A stretch of 64,000 nt of DNA, from NCBI GenBank assembly GCA_040878185.1, contig JBBDMS010000001.1, positions 1 through 64,000 of the forward strand, read 5' to 3'. The notes below the pieces were generated by a model. It was given only the letters and a program-made list of their open reading frames with translations. It was not told where the DNA came from and searched no databases. Shown here piece after piece: positions 61,652 through 64,000 of this stretch. The stretch is from JAWXBK01 sp040878185. GTDB taxonomy: Bacteria > Pseudomonadota > Alphaproteobacteria > Dongiales > Dongiaceae. Within the stretch, counting starts at the first letter, position 1; each line of letters begins with the position of its first letter. Position numbers and translations under genes: made by a program.

Positions 61652-61891
61652 TCAGGCGTCGCTCGGGGCCGTCGTCTGCAAAGCCAGCGCGTGCAATTCG
61701 TCGCCCATCTTTCCTTTGAGCGCCTGGTAGACCATCTGGTGCTGCTGCACCCGCGACTTGCCGATGAAAGCCCGGCTGGTCACGCGTGCCGCATAGTGAT
61801 CGCCATCGCCCCGCAGGTCCTCGATCGCGACGATCGCATCGGGGATGCCGTCTTTGATCAGCCGTTCGATCTCTGAAGCGTTCATCGCCAT
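61652..61891 (-). CDS. bolA: BolA family protein
   Basis: A 79 aa BolA-like protein, with I-E-R-L-I-K-D-G-I-P-D-A, D-G-D-H-Y-A-A-R-V, F-x-G-K-S-R-V-Q-Q-H-Q-M-V-Y and a conserved end. An alternative start is two codons later. BolA and CGFS glutaredoxin form heterodimers in iron handling. It lies 18 bases after purL. Confidence 0.93.
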   Translation of the reverse strand: MAMNASEIERLIKDGIPDAIVAIEDLRGDGDHYAARVTSRAFIGKSRVQQHQMVYQALKGKMGDELHALALQTTAPSDA

Positions 61892-61909
61892 GGTTGATCC
61901 GGCCCGTTC

Positions 61910-64000
61910 CTAACGCTGTCCTGCCATATATCCCGGCAGCCAGCCCTCATGAGCCGCCCGCAGGTCCGAGAGGGATATGGCGGCCAGTCCCGTCACTGTC
62001 AACGCGGCTCCGCCGGTATCGCCGATTCTCGAACATTTGACGCCGGCCGATGCCGCGAGCCGCTCGACCCCATCGAGCATAGCGCGATCGACCGCGATCA
62101 GGTAGCGGGCCTGATCCTCGCCGAAAAGGAAGGCGTGGGGCCGCTTCGCGAACCCGGCCGGGATTTCGATGCGGGCCCCGCGGCCGCCGGCGAGCGCCAT
62201 CTCGGCCACCGCGACCAGAAGTCCGCCATCGGAGAGGTCGTGACAGGATCGAACGCCGTGATCCGTGATCAACGACCGCACAAGATTTCCATTGCGGCGC
62301 TCGACAGCGAGATCGACCGGCGGCGGCGGGCCGTCTTCCCGGCCGCCGATCTCGCGCCGGTAGAGCGACGATCCGAGATGGCCCACCGTGTCGCCGATGA
62401 GCAGCAAGGCAAGACCGTCTTTGTCGATCCGTGCGAACGCGACGCGCTCGAGATCGTCGATCAGTCCGACACCGCCGATGACGGGCGTGGGCATGATGCC
62501 CTTGCCGTTGGTCTCGTTGTAGAACGAGACATTGCCGGAAACGACGGGATAGTCGAGCGCGACACAGGCGGCGCGCATACCCTCGATGCAGCCGACGAAC
62601 TGTCCCATGATCTCGGGCCGCTCCGGATTGCCGAAATTCATGTTGTCGGTGATCGCGAGCGGCCGCGCGCCGGTCGCCGTCAGATTGCGCCAGCTTTCCG
62701 CGACCGCCTGCGCGCCGCCCTGTTCGGGATCGGCGAGGCAGTAGCGCGGCGTGCAGTCTGTCGTGATCGCGATGCCGCGCGTCGTTCCGGGGATTCGAAC
62801 CACGGCTGCATCCCCGCCCGGGCGCTGCAGCGTATGACCGGTCACCAGATGATCGTACTGCTCCCAGACCCAGCGTTTGCTTGCGATGTCGGGCGATGCC
62901 ATCAGGCACGTCAGCGCTGAACCAAGATCGGCCGGTACCGCGCCATCGTCGATCGCCGCGCGCGGCTTTGTCGCGACCCAGGGCCGGTCATAGACCGGTG
63001 CTTCGGAAACCAGGGGTTCGACCGGAATGTCCGCGGCAATTTTGCCATGCCAGCGCAGCACCAGATGGCCGCCCTCGGTCAGCCGGCCGATCTCCGCGAA
63101 ATCCAGTTCCCATTTCTCGAAGATGGCCCGTGCGATGTCGCGCGCCTCGGGGCGGATCACCATGAGCATCCGCTCCTGGCTTTCCGAGAGCATGATCTCG
63201 TACGGCACCATGCCGGTCTCGCGGACCGGCACCTTGTCGAGCTCGAGTTCGATACCGACACCGCCCTTCGAACTCATCTCGACCGAGGACGAAGTAAGGC
63301 CGGCCGCGCCCATGTCCTGGATCGCGATGATCGCGTCGGTCGCCATCAACTCGAGGCACGCCTCGAGCAGCAGCTTTTCGGTGAACGGATCGCCGACCTG
63401 AACGGTCGGGCGTTTCTCTTCGGAATCGGCGGTGAACTCGGCCGAGGCCATCGTCGCGCCGTGAATGCCGTCGCGCCCCGTCTTCGCGCCGACATAGATG
63501 ACCGGATTGCCGACGCCGGCGGCGGCCGAATAGAAAATGCGATCGGTCGGCGCGAGCCCGAGCGTCATCGCATTGACAAGGCAGTTGCCACTATACGAGG
63601 CGTGGAAATTGACCTCGCCGCCGACCGTTGGCACGCCCATGCAATTGCCGTAGCCGCCGATGCCGGCGACGACGCCGGCGACCAGATGCCGGGTCTTCGG
63701 ATCGTCGGGGCTGCCGAAACGCAGCGCGTTGAGATTGGCGATCGGCCGCGCCCCCATCGTGAACACATCGCGCATGATGCCGCCGACGCCGGTCGCGGCG
63801 CCCTGATAGGGCTCGATGAACGAGGGGTGGTTATGGCTCTCGATCTTGAAGATCGCGGCAAGCCCGCCGCCGATATCGACGACGCCGGCATTCTCGCCCG
63901 GTCCCTGGATCACCTGCGGGCCCTCGGTCGGCAGGCGCTTCAGCCATTTGCGCGAGGATTTGTAGGAGCAATGCTCGCTCCACATGACCGAGAAGATGCC
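61910..64000 (-). CDS. purL: Phosphoribosylformylglycinamidine synthase subunit PurL (5' truncated by window edge)
   Basis: At least 696 codons of the synthetase subunit that converts FGAR to FGAM in purine synthesis. The frame is open to the right edge (GIFSV before [11 protein letters not shown]), so the true start is outside. The catalytic His region [27 protein letters not shown] and [12 protein letters not shown] are visible. The size fits the small PurL used with PurQ and PurS. Confidence 0.96.
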   Translation of the reverse strand, partial: GIFSVMWSEHCSYKSSRKWLKRLPTEGPQVIQGPGENAGVVDIGGGLAAIFKIESHNHPSFIEPYQGAATGVGGIMRDVFTMGARPIANLNALRFGSPDDPKTRHLVAGVVAGIGGYGNCMGVPTVGGEVNFHASYSGNCLVNAMTLGLAPTDRIFYSAAAGVGNPVIYVGAKTGRDGIHGATMASAEFTADSEEKRPTVQVGDPFTEKLLLEACLELMATDAIIAIQDMGAAGLTSSSVEMSSKGGVGIELELDKVPVRETGMVPYEIMLSESQERMLMVIRPEARDIARAIFEKWELDFAEIGRLTEGGHLVLRWHGKIAADIPVEPLVSEAPVYDRPWVATKPRAAIDDGAVPADLGSALTCLMASPDIASKRWVWEQYDHLVTGHTLQRPGGDAAVVRIPGTTRGIAITTDCTPRYCLADPEQGGAQAVAESWRNLTATGARPLAITDNMNFGNPERPEIMGQFVGCIEGMRAACVALDYPVVSGNVSFYNETNGKGIMPTPVIGGVGLIDDLERVAFARIDKDGLALLLIGDTVGHLGSSLYRREIGGREDGPPPPVDLAVERRNGNLVRSLITDHGVRSCHDLSDGGLLVAVAEMALAGGRGARIEIPAGFAKRPHAFLFGEDQARYLIAVDRAMLDGVERLAASAGVKCSRIGDTGGAALTVTGLAAISLSDLRAAHEGWLPGYMAGQR

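Noticed and set aside
1..64000. CRISPR arrays, rRNA genes, IS transposases, riboswitches
   Set aside because: None seen: no regularly spaced repeats, no rRNA-like sequence, no transposase frames and no recognisable aptamer.

Overview
The window is GC-rich DNA from an alphaproteobacterium. The best fit is a Rhodospirillales-like lineage, judged from gene order and families: murA-DUF2948-hisG-hisD-UPF0262-phosphatase-infA-maf-rng-yacG, nadE-gltX-cysS-cimA-trmJ-rpsD, and purL-bolA-grxD. The species cannot be named from sequence alone. || Region 1 (1-11.5 kb) is the late part of an integrated podovirus-like (T7-type) prophage on the + strand. It holds the end of an interrupted phage gene, a scaffold protein, major capsid, a head protein, tail tubular A and B, a small internal virion protein, a T7-type tail fibre and a lysis cassette (coiled-coil membrane protein, M15 endolysin, holin candidate, nested spanin pair). 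An AT-richer cargo at about 90-1470 interrupts a phage gene. It encodes a protein with colicin-M-like features (H-Y-L-x-G-x-G-E and D-x-Y-D-F) followed by a one-TM, periplasm-facing protein that looks like its immunity partner. The spaces between head and tail genes carry strong GC hairpins. Two of them have unrelated stems but almost the same loop, and the octamer GCCAACCC occurs five times there. || Region 2 (11.6-19.4 kb) is a housekeeping block: murA, histidine genes, infA, maf, RNase E/G, yacG, tRNA-Phe, and a convergent DUF1491 gene. || Region 3 (19.7-32 kb) has a lone hydantoinase A-type gene facing a tightly packed minus-strand operon (cysQ, Sua5-type threonylcarbamoyl-AMP synthase, FAD-linked 2-hydroxyacid dehydrogenase, acyl-CoA dehydrogenase, phosphonate monoester hydrolase). 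After it come an SNase-like membrane protein, tRNA-Val(CAC), a DUF3108 protein and a TPR/glycosyltransferase-like protein. || Region 4 (32-38.5 kb) is glmU-glmS, with an AT-richer type II restriction-modification island just downstream of glmS, the position used as attTn7 in many bacteria. The island encodes a cytosine-5 methyltransferase with an N-terminal HTH, a Vsr nick endonuclease, and an MvaI/BcnI-type endonuclease; all three genes overlap. || Region 5 (38.8-51.4 kb) is metabolism and transport: gabD, a CurA-like reductase, an ABC exporter pair, glutathione reductase, class II DAHP synthase, nicotinate phosphoribosyltransferase, an acyl-CoA dehydrogenase divergent from an HxlR-type regulator, and an M20 peptidase. 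|| Region 6 (51.4-64 kb) holds nadE, gltX, cysS, cimA, trmJ, rpsD, an FkbM methyltransferase, a GT2 glycosyltransferase, grxD, bolA and the 3' part of purL, which runs off the right edge.
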